64,000 nt of DNA from an uncultured Draconibacterium sp. (GCF_963676735.1 NZ_OY781464.1:4001001-4065000); one strand, 5' to 3'; shown: positions 46,145-56,134, counted from the stretch's first letter. Translations and numbers: made by a program. Notes: generated by a model from the sequence alone, not told the origin.

Positions 46145-47521
46145 ATGACCAGACAAAAGAAGATTTTTCTCGACGAGTCGGAAATGCCCAAACAGTGGTA
46201 CAACCTTGCCCCCGATCTGCCATCGCCTTTAAACCCGCCGCTTGGCCCCGACGGAAATCCTGTGGGACCTGAGATGTTGGCTCCGGTTTTTCCGATGAAC
46301 CTGATTGAGCAGGAAGTTAGCCAGGAACGCTGGATTGATATTCCGGAAGGCATTCGTGAAATTCTGGTACAATGGCGGCCAAGTCCGCTAATTCGTGCTT
46401 ACGAACTGGAAGAAGCCCTGGGAACCCCGGCAAAGATCTATTACAAAAACGAGGGTGTATCGCCGGCAGGCAGCCACAAACCAAATACTGCGGTTGCACA
46501 GGCCTGGTACAATAAAGAGTTTGGTATTAAAAAACTAACTACCGAAACCGGTGCAGGGCAGTGGGGATCGGCATTATCGTATGCCTGTGCGCAAATTGGC
46601 GGTATTGAATGTAAGGTTTTTATGGTGCGTGTGAGCTTCGACCAAAAGCCTTTCCGGAAAATGATGATGGAAACCTGGGGCGGTAATTGTATTGCAAGCC
46701 CAAGTACCGAAACAAAGGCCGGCCGCGATATCCTGGCACAGTTTCCTGATACTCCGGGAAGTTTAGGCATTGCCATTTCGGAGGCTGTTGAGGCTGCTGT
46801 TTCCGACCCAACTGGTGGTACACGTTATTCGCTTGGCTCGGTGTTAAACCATGTAATGTTGCACCAAACCATTATTGGCCTTGAAGCTAAAAAACAGCTG
46901 GCCAAAGTGGGTATTAAAAACCCCGATGTGGTTATTGGATGCTGTGGTGGTGGTAGTAACTTCGCAGGTCTTTCATTCCCGTTTATGTACGATAAAGTTA
47001 ATGGTGCCGACATTCAGATTATTGGAGCCGAACCATTTAGTTGCCCGACTTTAACAAAAGCACCGTTTATTTACGACAACGGCGATGTGGCACAAATGAC
47101 CCCACTTTTGGCAATGAACAGCCTGGGACATAATTTTATTCCGGCGCCAATTCATGCCGGCGGTTTGCGTTACCACGGAATGGCGCCGCTGGTAAGTGCT
47201 GCCCTTAAAGACGGATTAATGGATGCCATTGCCGTGCACCAAAGTGAATGTTTCGAGGCCGGTTTGCTGTTTGCCAAAACCGAAGGTATTATTCCGGCAC
47301 CGGAAACCACACATGCCATTGCAGCTACTATTCGCGAGGCTAAAAAAGCCAAGGAAGAAGGCAAGGAAAAAACCATCTTATTTAACTTTAGCGGCCATGG
47401 TTTGATGGACCTGGTTGGCTACAACAAGTACATTGCCGGCGAACTTTCGGATTACGAATACCCGGAATCGGAAATTGCAGCTAACCTGAAAAAACTTGAA
47501 GGATACCCATTACCCAAATAG
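46145..47521 (+). CDS. trpB: TrpB2-type tryptophan synthase beta chain
   Basis: 458 residues, longer than TrpB1 (about 400) and typical of the TrpB2/TrpB-like group. The PLP Lys112 is in GSHKPNTA; the phosphate-binding loop is GCCGGGSNF near 261-269; the N-terminal extension has LPSPLNPPLGPDG. It joins indole and serine to tryptophan, often without TrpA. No trpA or other trp gene is near, so it may recycle indole. Confidence 0.92.
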   Translation: MTRQKKIFLDESEMPKQWYNLAPDLPSPLNPPLGPDGNPVGPEMLAPVFPMNLIEQEVSQERWIDIPEGIREILVQWRPSPLIRAYELEEALGTPAKIYYKNEGVSPAGSHKPNTAVAQAWYNKEFGIKKLTTETGAGQWGSALSYACAQIGGIECKVFMVRVSFDQKPFRKMMMETWGGNCIASPSTETKAGRDILAQFPDTPGSLGIAISEAVEAAVSDPTGGTRYSLGSVLNHVMLHQTIIGLEAKKQLAKVGIKNPDVVIGCCGGGSNFAGLSFPFMYDKVNGADIQIIGAEPFSCPTLTKAPFIYDNGDVAQMTPLLAMNSLGHNFIPAPIHAGGLRYHGMAPLVSAALKDGLMDAIAVHQSECFEAGLLFAKTEGIIPAPETTHAIAATIREAKKAKEEGKEKTILFNFSGHGLMDLVGYNKYIAGELSDYEYPESEIAANLKKLEGYPLPK

Positions 47522-47557
47522 GAAGATTTGGATTTGGAATATTAGAATATTGGAATG

Positions 47558-47588
47558 GCGCACTGCAGTTTTGTGGTGCGCTTTTTTT
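47558..47588 (+). terminator. terminator after trpB2
   Basis: GCGCAC (47558-47563) pairs with GTGCGC (47576-47581), followed by seven T. Confidence 0.75.
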
Positions 47589-47597
47589 GTGCTGATT

Positions 47598-48545
47598 TTA
47601 AAAGAATGCGTAAATCAACTCCTCATTATCTGTTTTTAAAACTTCTCTAATATCCTCGAAAAAGTGTTGTTTGCCGACCAACAATGCTGATAACTCTGTG
47701 GAGTAAGGTTCAACAAAATAATTGCCCTGAAGATTGGCATTTTCGATATGTCCTTTTTTTACTTCAAGGTAGATTTCAAGCGTTCGTCCATCGATTTCCG
47801 CCTTATTGGTAAAAGTGTATTTTGGCGAGTAACCCCAACGCCAATCCCAGGTTGTGAATTTTTCTTCAACCAGTTTATTAATCGCTTCCTCATCATCAGC
47901 TGAAATCGTATAACTATCAGCACCTTCTTTTTTCAACTGCACGCCAATCATAAAATCCATAAATGTCTCAATATGCATTTCGCTTTTAAGAAACGGAGAA
48001 ATATTAGCCACTTTGCTCCGGTTAGATTGCACAGCTTTACTCGTGTATTTCCCGGGAATAACTTTTATGGCTTGTCCCAGATTTTCTAAATCGGAATTAA
48101 AAAGCAAGGTACCATGGTGCAACACGCGATTTTTAAATACGTGCTCGGCATTTCCTGATATCTTCAAACCTTCAATCAGCAGGTCGTTTCTGCCCGACGT
48201 TGTGGCTATAATTCCCAATTGGGCAAGTGCTTCCACCACCGGTTCGGTAAACTGCTTAAATGAAATCTCAGCCGGGCTTTTTACATTTTTAATAAAGGCA
48301 AAATTCACATTTCCTGCATCGTGATAAACCGTTCCCCCACCCGAAATGCGACGTGCTACGGTAATGTCATTCTCGCGCACATAGCGGTAATTTACTTCGC
48401 CAAGCGCATTCTGGTGTTTGCCTACCACAATGGTTTTATCGCTTTGCCAAAGCATAAAAATATCATCATCGAAATTCTTTAGCAGGTACTCTTCGGTAGC
48501 CAGGCAATAAAAAGGATTGTTGTTTTTTAAATTGATACAAAGCAT
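47598..48545 (-). CDS. lplA: lipoate-protein ligase
   Basis: 315 residues from the ATG at 48545, two bases after the upstream stop; the longer frame starts at a TTG inside that gene. The LplA/LipB catalytic domain has RRISGGGTVYHDAGNVNF near 68-85, LWQSDKTIVVGKHQN before it, and an adenylate-binding Lys region GLKISGNAEHVF near 128. A C-terminal accessory domain is present (FTTWDWRWGYSPKY). It attaches scavenged lipoate to 2-oxoacid dehydrogenases and GcvH, so the cell has both synthesis (lipA/lipB) and salvage. Confidence 0.9.
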   Translation of the reverse strand: MLCINLKNNNPFYCLATEEYLLKNFDDDIFMLWQSDKTIVVGKHQNALGEVNYRYVRENDITVARRISGGGTVYHDAGNVNFAFIKNVKSPAEISFKQFTEPVVEALAQLGIIATTSGRNDLLIEGLKISGNAEHVFKNRVLHHGTLLFNSDLENLGQAIKVIPGKYTSKAVQSNRSKVANISPFLKSEMHIETFMDFMIGVQLKKEGADSYTISADDEEAINKLVEEKFTTWDWRWGYSPKYTFTNKAEIDGRTLEIYLEVKKGHIENANLQGNYFVEPYSTELSALLVGKQHFFEDIREVLKTDNEELIYAFF

Positions 48546-48547
48546 GA

Positions 48548-49681
48548 TTATAAATTTTGAATCCAACGTTGGAAAAGAACATCATAAACGCTGTAAAATT
48601 GTTTTCCATCGGAATCATGTTCCTGAAAAATCAACTCCTTTTTTAATAGCGAGTTCACAGAACGGTTAACCGTTGACGGACTACCCAGCTTATGATCCTG
48701 CACAAAATCTTTCGATGTTATGTTGTACACTTTTCCATCGGAAGCTACTGCTTTTAATAAATTCCATTGCTGTTTGGTGAGCATATCGCGATAGCCAAAA
48801 AACACATACTCCTGCTCTTTCAAAATCTTCAATGCCTCTTCATTCCAGGTTTTAGTACTTATATTTTTCCCCGAATGAATATAAACCCGATTACAAAGCA
48901 ATTGCACAAAATAGGTATGCCTATTTGTCCATCGCAGTATTTCGGCAGCAGTTTCGGGAGAAATGTTTTTTTTATGCTCCGCAAATTTCGTTACAATAAA
49001 CGACTGGTACTTTTCAAAGCCAATTTTATCCAATTTTAGAAACTGAGTACTTCGAAAAAATGGCCGGGCAGGATTTGAAAACATATCGCTCATTAAATGT
49101 TGCTGACTACCTGAAAATATAAAAACCACGTTTTTTAACTGTTGAATAATTGTACGCAACCACGCCTCTGTATTTTTTTCAGGATAATTAAGAATTTGCT
49201 GAAACTCGTCGATTGCAAACAAAACCCGCTTATCCTGCTGCTCAAGAAAGGCAAAAAGCGATGCTATCTGATGTTCACTTTCTTTTTCCTGAACTTTGAA
49301 TGTAACATTTGGTTCGCCTGATAATGAATCGAAAGAAATTACCGGACGCAAAGATTTTATGAAATTCCAGATTTTTTTACCAACTCCGGTTTTCTCCGGC
49401 ACCGAATTCAGAATGGCTGTTGCCAGGCTATTTAAGAAATCATTCGTATTCTCTGTTGCCAGAATATCGGCATAAATACAAATCAAATTAGCTGACAATT
49501 TTTGTTCCAGATGCTGTATAAGTCCAGTTTTCCCAATTCTTCTGATGGCAACTAAAGTAGTAGACAGGCCTCCGTTAATATTCGAAATCAGTGTTTCCGT
49601 TTCCTTTTCTCTGTCGCAAAAATATTGCGGACCGAAATAACCTGTTGTAACAAAAGGAGTTGTTGGCTGCAACTTTTTCAT
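48548..49681 (-). CDS. AAA ATPase of the archaeal-ATPase type (Arch_ATPase-like)
   Basis: 377 residues. Walker A RRIGKTGL (47-54), Walker B VLFAIDEFQQ (153-162), sensor-like FIFSGSQQHLM, and a C-terminal winged helix (SPSTVNRSVNSLLKKELIF) fit the pfam01637 STAND-like ATPases, which often combine NTP switching with DNA or partner binding. The FGPQYFCDRE start is the usual GxxxxREKE entry. It lies two bases upstream of the lipoate ligase, but a functional tie is not evident. Confidence 0.82.
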   Translation of the reverse strand: MKKLQPTTPFVTTGYFGPQYFCDREKETETLISNINGGLSTTLVAIRRIGKTGLIQHLEQKLSANLICIYADILATENTNDFLNSLATAILNSVPEKTGVGKKIWNFIKSLRPVISFDSLSGEPNVTFKVQEKESEHQIASLFAFLEQQDKRVLFAIDEFQQILNYPEKNTEAWLRTIIQQLKNVVFIFSGSQQHLMSDMFSNPARPFFRSTQFLKLDKIGFEKYQSFIVTKFAEHKKNISPETAAEILRWTNRHTYFVQLLCNRVYIHSGKNISTKTWNEEALKILKEQEYVFFGYRDMLTKQQWNLLKAVASDGKVYNITSKDFVQDHKLGSPSTVNRSVNSLLKKELIFQEHDSDGKQFYSVYDVLFQRWIQNL

Positions 49682-49835
49682 TTCATTTGTATTCGATGTA
49701 ACTCTCGATGAATTTTAATCCTTCTTGTTTGTGAACCTGAAGAATAAAAATTCATGTTCGTTTCATACTATTTTATTTTTCGCATTTTGCAATATACAAA
49801 ATGCGAATTACAAAGTGTAACATTTGAGCATAAAA

Positions 49836-49868
49836 AAACCACCCGTCAACCGACGGATGGTTTTTTTA
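49836..49868. terminator. bidirectional terminator
   Basis: AAACCAcCCGTC (49836-49847) pairs with GACGGaTGGTTT (49852-49863), one mismatch, with T-tracts on both strands. It ends the small regulatory-domain gene at 49886. Confidence 0.8.
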
Positions 49869-49885
49869 TGATATATAACATATTG

Positions 49886-50236
49886 CTAATTCACGGGCTT
49901 CAACTTAACACTTACCTCGTTTGAGAATATATCAATTGTCTTTTTTTCAATTTTATTCTTTTCGTATGAAATATAGCTTGCTGTAATATTGTATTCTCCC
50001 GGTACTACATCTTCAAAAAAGAAGTTACCGTCAAAATCGGTATAAACTTTTTTATCTGTTCCTTCCAATTGCAACTCTACTCCTACCAGTAACTCGCCAG
50101 TAACCTCGTCGGCAACATTTCCGGTAATTACTACTTTCATCGATCTATCAGCTTCTGCCGGTTTGTTATCTTTATCATCAGCCATTCCATTAAAGAATAA
50201 ACAACTAACAAAAAGAAACGTTAATAAAATCTTCAT
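49886..50236 (-). CDS. small secreted carboxypeptidase-regulatory-like domain protein
   Basis: 116 residues with a signal peptide (about 1-19). The rest is one CarboxypepD_reg-like beta-sandwich: VVITGNVADEVTGELLVGVEL, FDGNFFFEDVVPGEYNITASYISYE. The same module begins the TonB receptor at 53155-55896. A Pho-box-like repeat lies 45 bases upstream (50281-50306), in reverse orientation. Function unknown. Confidence 0.8.
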   Translation of the reverse strand: MKILLTFLFVSCLFFNGMADDKDNKPAEADRSMKVVITGNVADEVTGELLVGVELQLEGTDKKVYTDFDGNFFFEDVVPGEYNITASYISYEKNKIEKKTIDIFSNEVSVKLKPVN

Positions 50237-50280
50237 TTTTCCCCATTACTAATTTTCATCACAAAAATAGATCAGGCTAT

Positions 50281-50306
50281 TTACACTGTTATTACACAAT
50301 TATTAC
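50281..50306 (+). promoter_or_regulatory. Pho-box-like 11-bp repeat, reversed relative to the gene it precedes
   Basis: TTAC starts at 50281, 50292 and 50303, spaced 11 bp. It matches the repeats upstream of the porin and TonB genes, but runs opposite to the gene at 49886-50236. Confidence 0.45.
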
Positions 50307-50339
50307 AAATTGATTAATCTTCGCGTATGAGGTAAAAAA

Positions 50340-50367
50340 AACGTCTGACTAAAAATAGTCAGACGTT
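50340..50367 (-). terminator. terminator after the MORN gene
   Basis: AACGTCTGACTA (50340-50351) and TAGTCAGACGTT (50356-50367) form a perfect 12-bp stem; T-tract on the minus strand. Confidence 0.85.
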
Positions 50368-50396
50368 CTATGCAGTGTTTAATGTAACTTCAAATT

Positions 50397-50861
50397 TTAA
50401 AACTCGGAATAGTTTCTTTCATTTACAACTACTCCCATTTCATCGTAGCTTTTCCAGGTTCCGGTTTTTTCACCATCCTTGTAACAAAGTTCGTACTTCA
50501 AGTTACCTTCATCGTCCCATACATACCAGTTGCCATCCTTTTTGCCGTTTTTGTATGCGGCTTCTGCAACCTTCATCCCTTTTGTATTGAAAGTAAGCCA
50601 AATACCGTGCATCTCGTTGTTTTTGTACGAACGAACTTCATTCAATTCTCCTGTTTCAAAATACAGTTTACATTCGCCATCTTTTTTTCCATCGATGAAG
50701 TTTGATACCATTTTTACATTTCCATTTTCAAAATGGGTAGTGTATTCTCCTGAAAATAGTTCAGAATCCTGGTAATACAAACCTTCAACTTCTTGCAACT
50801 TTTGTGCGAAAACTGTTATTGCTACAAATAAAACTCCTACTAACAATGCTAACCTTTTCAT
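50397..50861 (-). CDS. secreted MORN-repeat protein (YwqK family)
   Basis: 154 residues with a signal peptide (ends VFAQ near 20). Four or five MORN_2 repeats follow: FENGNVKMVSNFIDGKKDGE, YFETGELNEVRSYKNNEMHG, KNGKKDGNWYVW and YKDGEKTGTWKSY. The YwqK family label 'antitoxin' rests on one Bacillus system; no toxin is here and the protein is exported, so that role is unlikely. Three 11-bp-spaced TTAC repeats lie upstream on the coding strand (50949-50974), suggesting membership in the local PhoB-like regulon. Confidence 0.85.
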   Translation of the reverse strand: MKRLALLVGVLFVAITVFAQKLQEVEGLYYQDSELFSGEYTTHFENGNVKMVSNFIDGKKDGECKLYFETGELNEVRSYKNNEMHGIWLTFNTKGMKVAEAAYKNGKKDGNWYVWDDEGNLKYELCYKDGEKTGTWKSYDEMGVVVNERNYSEF

Positions 50862-50948
50862 GGTAGCCTCCTTTCTTTTTTATAGTTGTTTGACGTTACT
50901 TTTGTTAATACAAAGTTAACATTTATTTTACATTCAAGAAACCTTTGT

Positions 50949-50974
50949 GTAATCTTTTTGTAACATTTCTGTAA
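50949..50974 (-). promoter_or_regulatory. Pho-box-like 11-bp repeat upstream of the MORN gene
   Basis: GTAA on the plus strand at 50949, 50960 and 50971 (TTAC on the minus strand) repeats every 11 bp, with heptamers such as ATGTTAC followed by A-rich tetramers. This is the layout of tandem Pho boxes (7 + 4 bp). It ends about 90 bases before the start at 50861. Confidence 0.6.
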
Positions 50975-51016
50975 TTTTTACGAAATCTTAATATTAACAT
51001 TGAAGTAGGACAAAAA

Positions 51017-51044
51017 AAAACTCCGGGCAAAAACCCGGAGTTTT
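51017..51044 (-). terminator. terminator after the beta-helix lipoprotein gene
   Basis: AAAACTCCGGG (51017-51027) pairs with CCCGGAGTTTT (51034-51044); a T-run follows on the minus strand. Confidence 0.85.
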
Positions 51045-51127
51045 AAGGTAGGCTCTGCAACCTACCCGCCATTAAACACTGCGTATAGCTTTATATTTTT
51101 ATATCGTGTTCAAATTTGTTCCAACTA

Positions 51128-53119
51128 CTATAAAGTTGCGTCTTTCCAGGTCCAACCAGAAATGTCGATAGCATCTGAATCTTTTCCTGAACTTAAGGTA
51201 TAAGTTTTGGCGTCAGCATCAATTACGGTACCAACTGCATCAGCGCCATCAATCTGTACATCAGAAAGGGCACCTTCACCTTTTAAGTCAATGTCTACTT
51301 CGTAACCAGACATGTGCAAGCCAGTAATAGTAGCTCCTGAAGTTTTCTTGAACTGTAACCCAGTACCACCAGTTGACGATAAACAAGTTACATTGGTAAA
51401 AACAGGATTGTTATTTACTTTATCACCTTCAAAAGCAGTTGAAAAATCTTCAATATTATGAACAATGTAAGTGTTGGTGATTCCACCTTTCCAGCCTTCA
51501 GTCCAGTCTACCGCATCATCTTCGTTGTCTTGCAGGTAAATGTTAGTTACCGTAGCGGCACCGCCAAAAAATTCAACACCATCGTCAGCACCGTTGATAA
51601 CAGCGATGTTTTCAAGTTTAGTACCTGATCCTACTGAGTATAAAGAAACTCCATTATATTGTGATTCTGAATCAATTTGAGCACCTGTACCTTTAATTAC
51701 AAGATATTCAACAGAGCCCGAGTTATCAGCATCATCGGTACCACCATATTTAAAACCACCAACTTCAGCAGTTGCATTCTCGCCGGCAGTAGTAGTAGCT
51801 TTACCACAAATAGTTAAACCTCCCCAATCGGCAGGAGAACCAAGGTCAGAAGCAATAACAACTGGATCGCTGGCAGTTCCTTCAATAAAAATTTGTCCGC
51901 CCATCAATACAGCGATGTAAACATCAACCCCGCCCGCATCAGCATGAATTTTTGTTCCGGCAGGAATTGTTAATGAAGCACCGTCTTGAACGATATATGA
52001 ACCTGTTAAACGGTAAGTTTTTGAGGCATCTAAAGACACATCACCAGTTACGTTGCCATTCAATACTTCGATTTCAGCTAAATCGGCATCAACCCATGGC
52101 CATTGTGTTGGATCAACGGTAGCAGGAGCGTTGTATGCATTTAACGGGTCGGCTGATTCGCCTTCGATTATCACATAGTCAAAAGAACCTTGATCTGGAT
52201 CTTTCAGCTCTACTGATGTTGAATATCCACTTAACGATAAACCTGTGATTGTTGCACCTGAAGCTTTTTTAAACTGAAGGGCAGTACCACCAGTTGTTGA
52301 AACGGCTGTAAGGTTAATCAATTTTGGATTTCCATTGGCTTTATCAGCTTCAACTACAGTTGAGAAATCCTCGATTGTATGTTCAATATAGGCATTGGTA
52401 ACTGTTCCACTCCATCCCTCTGTCCAGTCAATTGCATCGTCTTCGTTATTCTGCAGAAACATGTTTGTTACAGAAGCTGTTCCACCAAAGAACTCGATAC
52501 CATCATCAGCACCATTAATAACAGCAATGTTTTCAAGGATTGTTCCTGAACCTACTGCATAAAGAGAAACACCATTATATTGTGATTCAGAGTCAATTTG
52601 TGCTCCAGTACCTTTAATTACCAGATTCTTTACAACACCTGAGTTATCAGTATTTTCAGTTCCACCGTAAATAAAACCACCAACTTCAGCGGTTGAGTTA
52701 GCACCGGCAGTAGTTTCTGCTTTTCCACAAATAGTTAAACCACCCCAGTCGCCTGGATTGGCTCCTGTTGATGACATTACTACTGGAGATGTTTCTGTTC
52801 CGTTGATATTAATTTTACCTCCCATTAAAACGGCTAGATAAACATCGGTACCAAGTGCATCGGCAGTAATATTGGTTCCAGCAGGAATTGTTAATGTCAA
52901 TCCGTCAGGAACAATAAAAGAGCCGGTAAGATTGTAGTTTACTGAAGCGTTTAACATGTAATCTTCAGTAAGTGTACCATTCATTTCACCATTTTCAAGT
53001 TTAACGATTACATCCTCTTTTGGTTCTTCAATAGGATCATCGTCATCGCAGCTCGTAAAAGTAACAGCTACTGTTGCTATTAAAGCAAATGCTAAAAAAT
53101 TAAATAATGCTTTTTTCAT
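51128..53119 (-). CDS. beta-helix-like lipoprotein with an internal duplication
   Basis: 663 residues. Lipoprotein signal with Cys24 in FTSCDDDD. Two copies of a roughly 308-residue domain follow: NGADDGIEFFGG at about 202 and NGADDGVEFFGG at about 510, each followed by DWTEGW, and earlier DWGGLTICGKA in both. Each copy starts with a LTIPAGT strand and looks like a right-handed parallel beta-helix. The same motifs occur once in the lipoprotein at 59987-61294. It lies 35 bases after the TonB receptor gene, like a surface partner of the receptor. The ligand is unknown. If the Pho-like sites act on this operon, a phosphorus source is a reasonable guess. Confidence 0.82.
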   Translation of the reverse strand: MKKALFNFLAFALIATVAVTFTSCDDDDPIEEPKEDVIVKLENGEMNGTLTEDYMLNASVNYNLTGSFIVPDGLTLTIPAGTNITADALGTDVYLAVLMGGKININGTETSPVVMSSTGANPGDWGGLTICGKAETTAGANSTAEVGGFIYGGTENTDNSGVVKNLVIKGTGAQIDSESQYNGVSLYAVGSGTILENIAVINGADDGIEFFGGTASVTNMFLQNNEDDAIDWTEGWSGTVTNAYIEHTIEDFSTVVEADKANGNPKLINLTAVSTTGGTALQFKKASGATITGLSLSGYSTSVELKDPDQGSFDYVIIEGESADPLNAYNAPATVDPTQWPWVDADLAEIEVLNGNVTGDVSLDASKTYRLTGSYIVQDGASLTIPAGTKIHADAGGVDVYIAVLMGGQIFIEGTASDPVVIASDLGSPADWGGLTICGKATTTAGENATAEVGGFKYGGTDDADNSGSVEYLVIKGTGAQIDSESQYNGVSLYSVGSGTKLENIAVINGADDGVEFFGGAATVTNIYLQDNEDDAVDWTEGWKGGITNTYIVHNIEDFSTAFEGDKVNNNPVFTNVTCLSSTGGTGLQFKKTSGATITGLHMSGYEVDIDLKGEGALSDVQIDGADAVGTVIDADAKTYTLSSGKDSDAIDISGWTWKDATL

Positions 53120-53154
53120 CTTTAAATAATTTAAAATATTATACGTTTCGGTTT

Positions 53155-55896
53155 TTAATTCAAACTTATCTTAACACCAAGGTTTAGGTTAATTCCTTTC
53201 TTATAGGAACTTACAACCTCTGATCTTGCTTCTCCTCCAATAGGTTTTATCTCCTGCGTTTGTTCGATGCTTGGATTTAAAAGATTTTTCCCTGAGAATT
53301 TCAATGAAATTCTGTCGCTTAGTTTTTTACTAATAATCAAATCAACCGTAGCAAATCCTTTTTCAATAATTTCGTTATTAAACAGTACGTCGCTATTGTC
53401 AAAATCCTCAGGAGATCCCAAAGCAAATATTTTGTCAGAAGAATAGTTTCCGGTGATTGTAGCCATAAATGCTTTTTCGGTGTTGGTTGAATAGGTAAAT
53501 GCAGCATTTGCTATAAAGCCTGAAGCCCCTTGCAAATCAGATTCTGTTTTGTTGTTATATTGGAACACATCATACAAATCCTGGTTAAACCACATTTTTG
53601 TAGCATTTACAATCATATCAAGGCTTGGCATACCATCTTCGGTGGCTTTAATCAATCCTAAGCGTGTTTCCAATTCCAGGCCATAAACATTTGCCTTTTC
53701 ACCGGTATTCTCGAAAATAAAGTAACCTGACGAACCACGGGTTTGAGCAAGGTTAATGGGATCGTTTATTAACTTATAGAATCCAGTAACCGAGAACAAT
53801 TCTTTACGTGCCGGAAACATTTCCCATTTCACATCCACATTATAATTTTCAGAATTTACCAGTTCGGGGTTACCCATTGTTACCCGACCCGTTGGCGATA
53901 CATAGTTAAAGGGTGCCAATTCCTTAAACTCTGGAAGTGTAAGCGTTTTACTTGCAGCCAATCGAAGCGAACTATTTTCAGAAAGCTGGTACTTCAGATT
54001 TAAAGCAGGTAATATATTGTTGTAATCTTTTGAGGTACTACCAATACGTCCGACATAATTTGCCACATCCCAATCAATCTCTATCTTATCCATTTCGTAT
54101 CGTACACCAACACTACCCGAAAGTTTGTTAATTTCGAAAGCAGCATCAACAAAACCGGCATAAACATTTAATGAAGCGTTGTAAGTATCAGGTAAGCGGT
54201 CCCTCAAAATTAAATCTCCACTCTGATAAAGACTCTCATCCAATAGAGCTTCATCTAAATTATCGATTGATTTAACCTGAACACCTTTAGCCCTGACTCC
54301 GATAAACTGAGAATCGAACTCTCTGTCTTTCATTCTGAAATTACCACCGAAGTTTAGTTTAATTTTCTTTGCATCCTCATCAATGATTTTCCACTCATCT
54401 GTCAGGTAACCATTAATTTCAGCGTCTTCAATATTTTGCGATGATTTTCGCTGCTGGAAATCTGCTACGTGGGCAAATTGTACAGTATTTTCATCCAGGA
54501 TATTAACTTCGTTACGAATGCGGTTAGGCTCTTCAGCATTTACCCAATTGTAACCGGCAGCCCATTTTACTGTGTTTTTTTCACCCAACTTATGCGAGCC
54601 CAGTAACTGGTTGATATAAATTTGGGTTTGCTTAATGTTCTGATCTCTTACAAAAGCACCTTCCTCCTGCGGATCCTGATCGAATACATAACCTTCACCG
54701 TTTCTGCCTTGCTCGTACAATTGATCAGTAGTTTTATAGATAACCATACTGTTATAATTGAGACTATGGTCGGTGTTGAAATCGTATGTTAAGTTTAACA
54801 AACCGGTAGTATTGTATTCTGTTTCAAACATTTCAGCATCCGAAAAAGAGTTATCTAAAACATTTGACCGAAACTTCTGATAAACACCATTTCTGTACTC
54901 AAATTCGTTTGAATGCGAGAGTGTTGCAAATACGGAAAAATCGTTGTTGAACAGTTTAAATTTCTTACCTCCCATTAGCGACAATCCCCGATCTAATGGA
55001 AATTTTTGTTCCTCGGTATTCCAGCTCTTATTTTTTATTGCGCCTTTTGTGGTATATGGTTGGGTGTAAGACCCTACAACATTTACATCATTGATGTTTT
55101 GTGTAGCTTTATAATTGCTAAAATTACCGTCTTTTATAATATTGGTAGATGTCCCGGTCTCCAATTCCAACTCAATATCTTCCGAGTAAGTTTTTGAGCC
55201 AATATTAACTGAACCTGACGTTTGGTCAGCATAGGTTCCAACATCAAATGTTTTGTTAATGCCAACATTTCCTATAATATCTGTTGAAAAAAGATCCAGG
55301 TCGATATTTTTCTTTTCCACATCATCTGACGGAATAGGCAAACCATTCATTGTAGTTGTTAAATACCGATCGCCCAGACCACGAATATAAACATCGCCGC
55401 TACCTTCGTTTTTGGTAACACCCGATATTTTTGATGTTGCCGAAGCAGCATCAGAAACGCCCAGGCTTGACATCCGTTTTGACCCGATACTTTCTTTAAT
55501 ACCCGAAGCGTTTTTCTGATCGATCAGCAACATCGCTTCCGATTCGCGCTTGGCTTTTGCAACTACCTGAACTCCTTCAATTTCTAGGGTTGCCGGAGCC
55601 AAATCAACATTTAGTGTCGTTTCCTGGCCGGCAGTAACTTCAACCTGAAATTCCTGGGTATCATACGAAATAAACGAAACCGCAATAGTATGCGTTCCCG
55701 CTGTTACATTCGGAATTACATAATTTCCATCGAAATCGGTAATTGTTCCTTGAGTTGTTCCTTTAATTAATACAGTGGTCCCGATTAGGGCCTCTTTTGT
55801 TTTAGCGTCGATTACAGTTCCTTTGATTGTTCCGTTTTGTGCTGTAACCACTAAACCCTGAATTAGCAGCAGAATGCTAATAACAATTCTATTCAT
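53155..55896 (-). CDS. TonB-dependent receptor with N-terminal regulatory domain
   Basis: 913 residues. Signal peptide (about 1-20, ends VVTAQ), CarboxypepD_reg-like domain (GTIKGTVIDAKTKEALIG from about 23, DFDGNYVIPNV), plug domain (GVSDAASATSKISGV, EGSGDVYIRGLGDRY near 165) and a 22-strand-type barrel ending NLNLGVKISLN. It is shorter than typical SusC and has no SusD partner; instead a lipoprotein of another type follows. It imports a ligand using TonB-ExbBD energy. A two-unit 11-bp TTAC repeat lies 115 bases upstream. Confidence 0.92.
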   Translation of the reverse strand: MNRIVISILLLIQGLVVTAQNGTIKGTVIDAKTKEALIGTTVLIKGTTQGTITDFDGNYVIPNVTAGTHTIAVSFISYDTQEFQVEVTAGQETTLNVDLAPATLEIEGVQVVAKAKRESEAMLLIDQKNASGIKESIGSKRMSSLGVSDAASATSKISGVTKNEGSGDVYIRGLGDRYLTTTMNGLPIPSDDVEKKNIDLDLFSTDIIGNVGINKTFDVGTYADQTSGSVNIGSKTYSEDIELELETGTSTNIIKDGNFSNYKATQNINDVNVVGSYTQPYTTKGAIKNKSWNTEEQKFPLDRGLSLMGGKKFKLFNNDFSVFATLSHSNEFEYRNGVYQKFRSNVLDNSFSDAEMFETEYNTTGLLNLTYDFNTDHSLNYNSMVIYKTTDQLYEQGRNGEGYVFDQDPQEEGAFVRDQNIKQTQIYINQLLGSHKLGEKNTVKWAAGYNWVNAEEPNRIRNEVNILDENTVQFAHVADFQQRKSSQNIEDAEINGYLTDEWKIIDEDAKKIKLNFGGNFRMKDREFDSQFIGVRAKGVQVKSIDNLDEALLDESLYQSGDLILRDRLPDTYNASLNVYAGFVDAAFEINKLSGSVGVRYEMDKIEIDWDVANYVGRIGSTSKDYNNILPALNLKYQLSENSSLRLAASKTLTLPEFKELAPFNYVSPTGRVTMGNPELVNSENYNVDVKWEMFPARKELFSVTGFYKLINDPINLAQTRGSSGYFIFENTGEKANVYGLELETRLGLIKATEDGMPSLDMIVNATKMWFNQDLYDVFQYNNKTESDLQGASGFIANAAFTYSTNTEKAFMATITGNYSSDKIFALGSPEDFDNSDVLFNNEIIEKGFATVDLIISKKLSDRISLKFSGKNLLNPSIEQTQEIKPIGGEARSEVVSSYKKGINLNLGVKISLN

Positions 55897-56010
55897 AACT
55901 TAAAAATGCAGTGTTAATGACTTGTTTCTTGTCTCTAAAATTCGGGAGCAAAGCAAACCGAATATTATTACACCTGCATTAATATGCATTTAAACTATTA
56001 TTACATTTGA

Positions 56011-56025
56011 GTAATAAAATTGTAA
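56011..56025 (-). promoter_or_regulatory. two-unit Pho-box-like site upstream of the TonB receptor
   Basis: GTAA at 56011 and 56022 on the plus strand reads TTGTTAC-aatt-TTATTAC on the minus strand, an 11-bp direct repeat in the direction of the receptor gene. Confidence 0.5.
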
Positions 56026-56134
56026 CAACACAATACTCGCGGCTACAGCGCTGTATACAAGCACCATACACACACAAGTCACAAAAATTATGTTCTATTT
56101 TAAGAAATAAATGAAGTAAAGCTATGTTAAGAAA

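Noticed and set aside
50397..50861. Antitoxin role for the YwqK-family protein
   Set aside because: It has a signal peptide, no toxin partner lies nearby, and its MORN repeats alone explain the family match.
51128..53119. DNA-level repeat of about 925 bp as a mobile or recombination repeat
   Set aside because: It is the diverged coding sequence of a duplicated protein domain, in frame, without boundaries of a mobile element.
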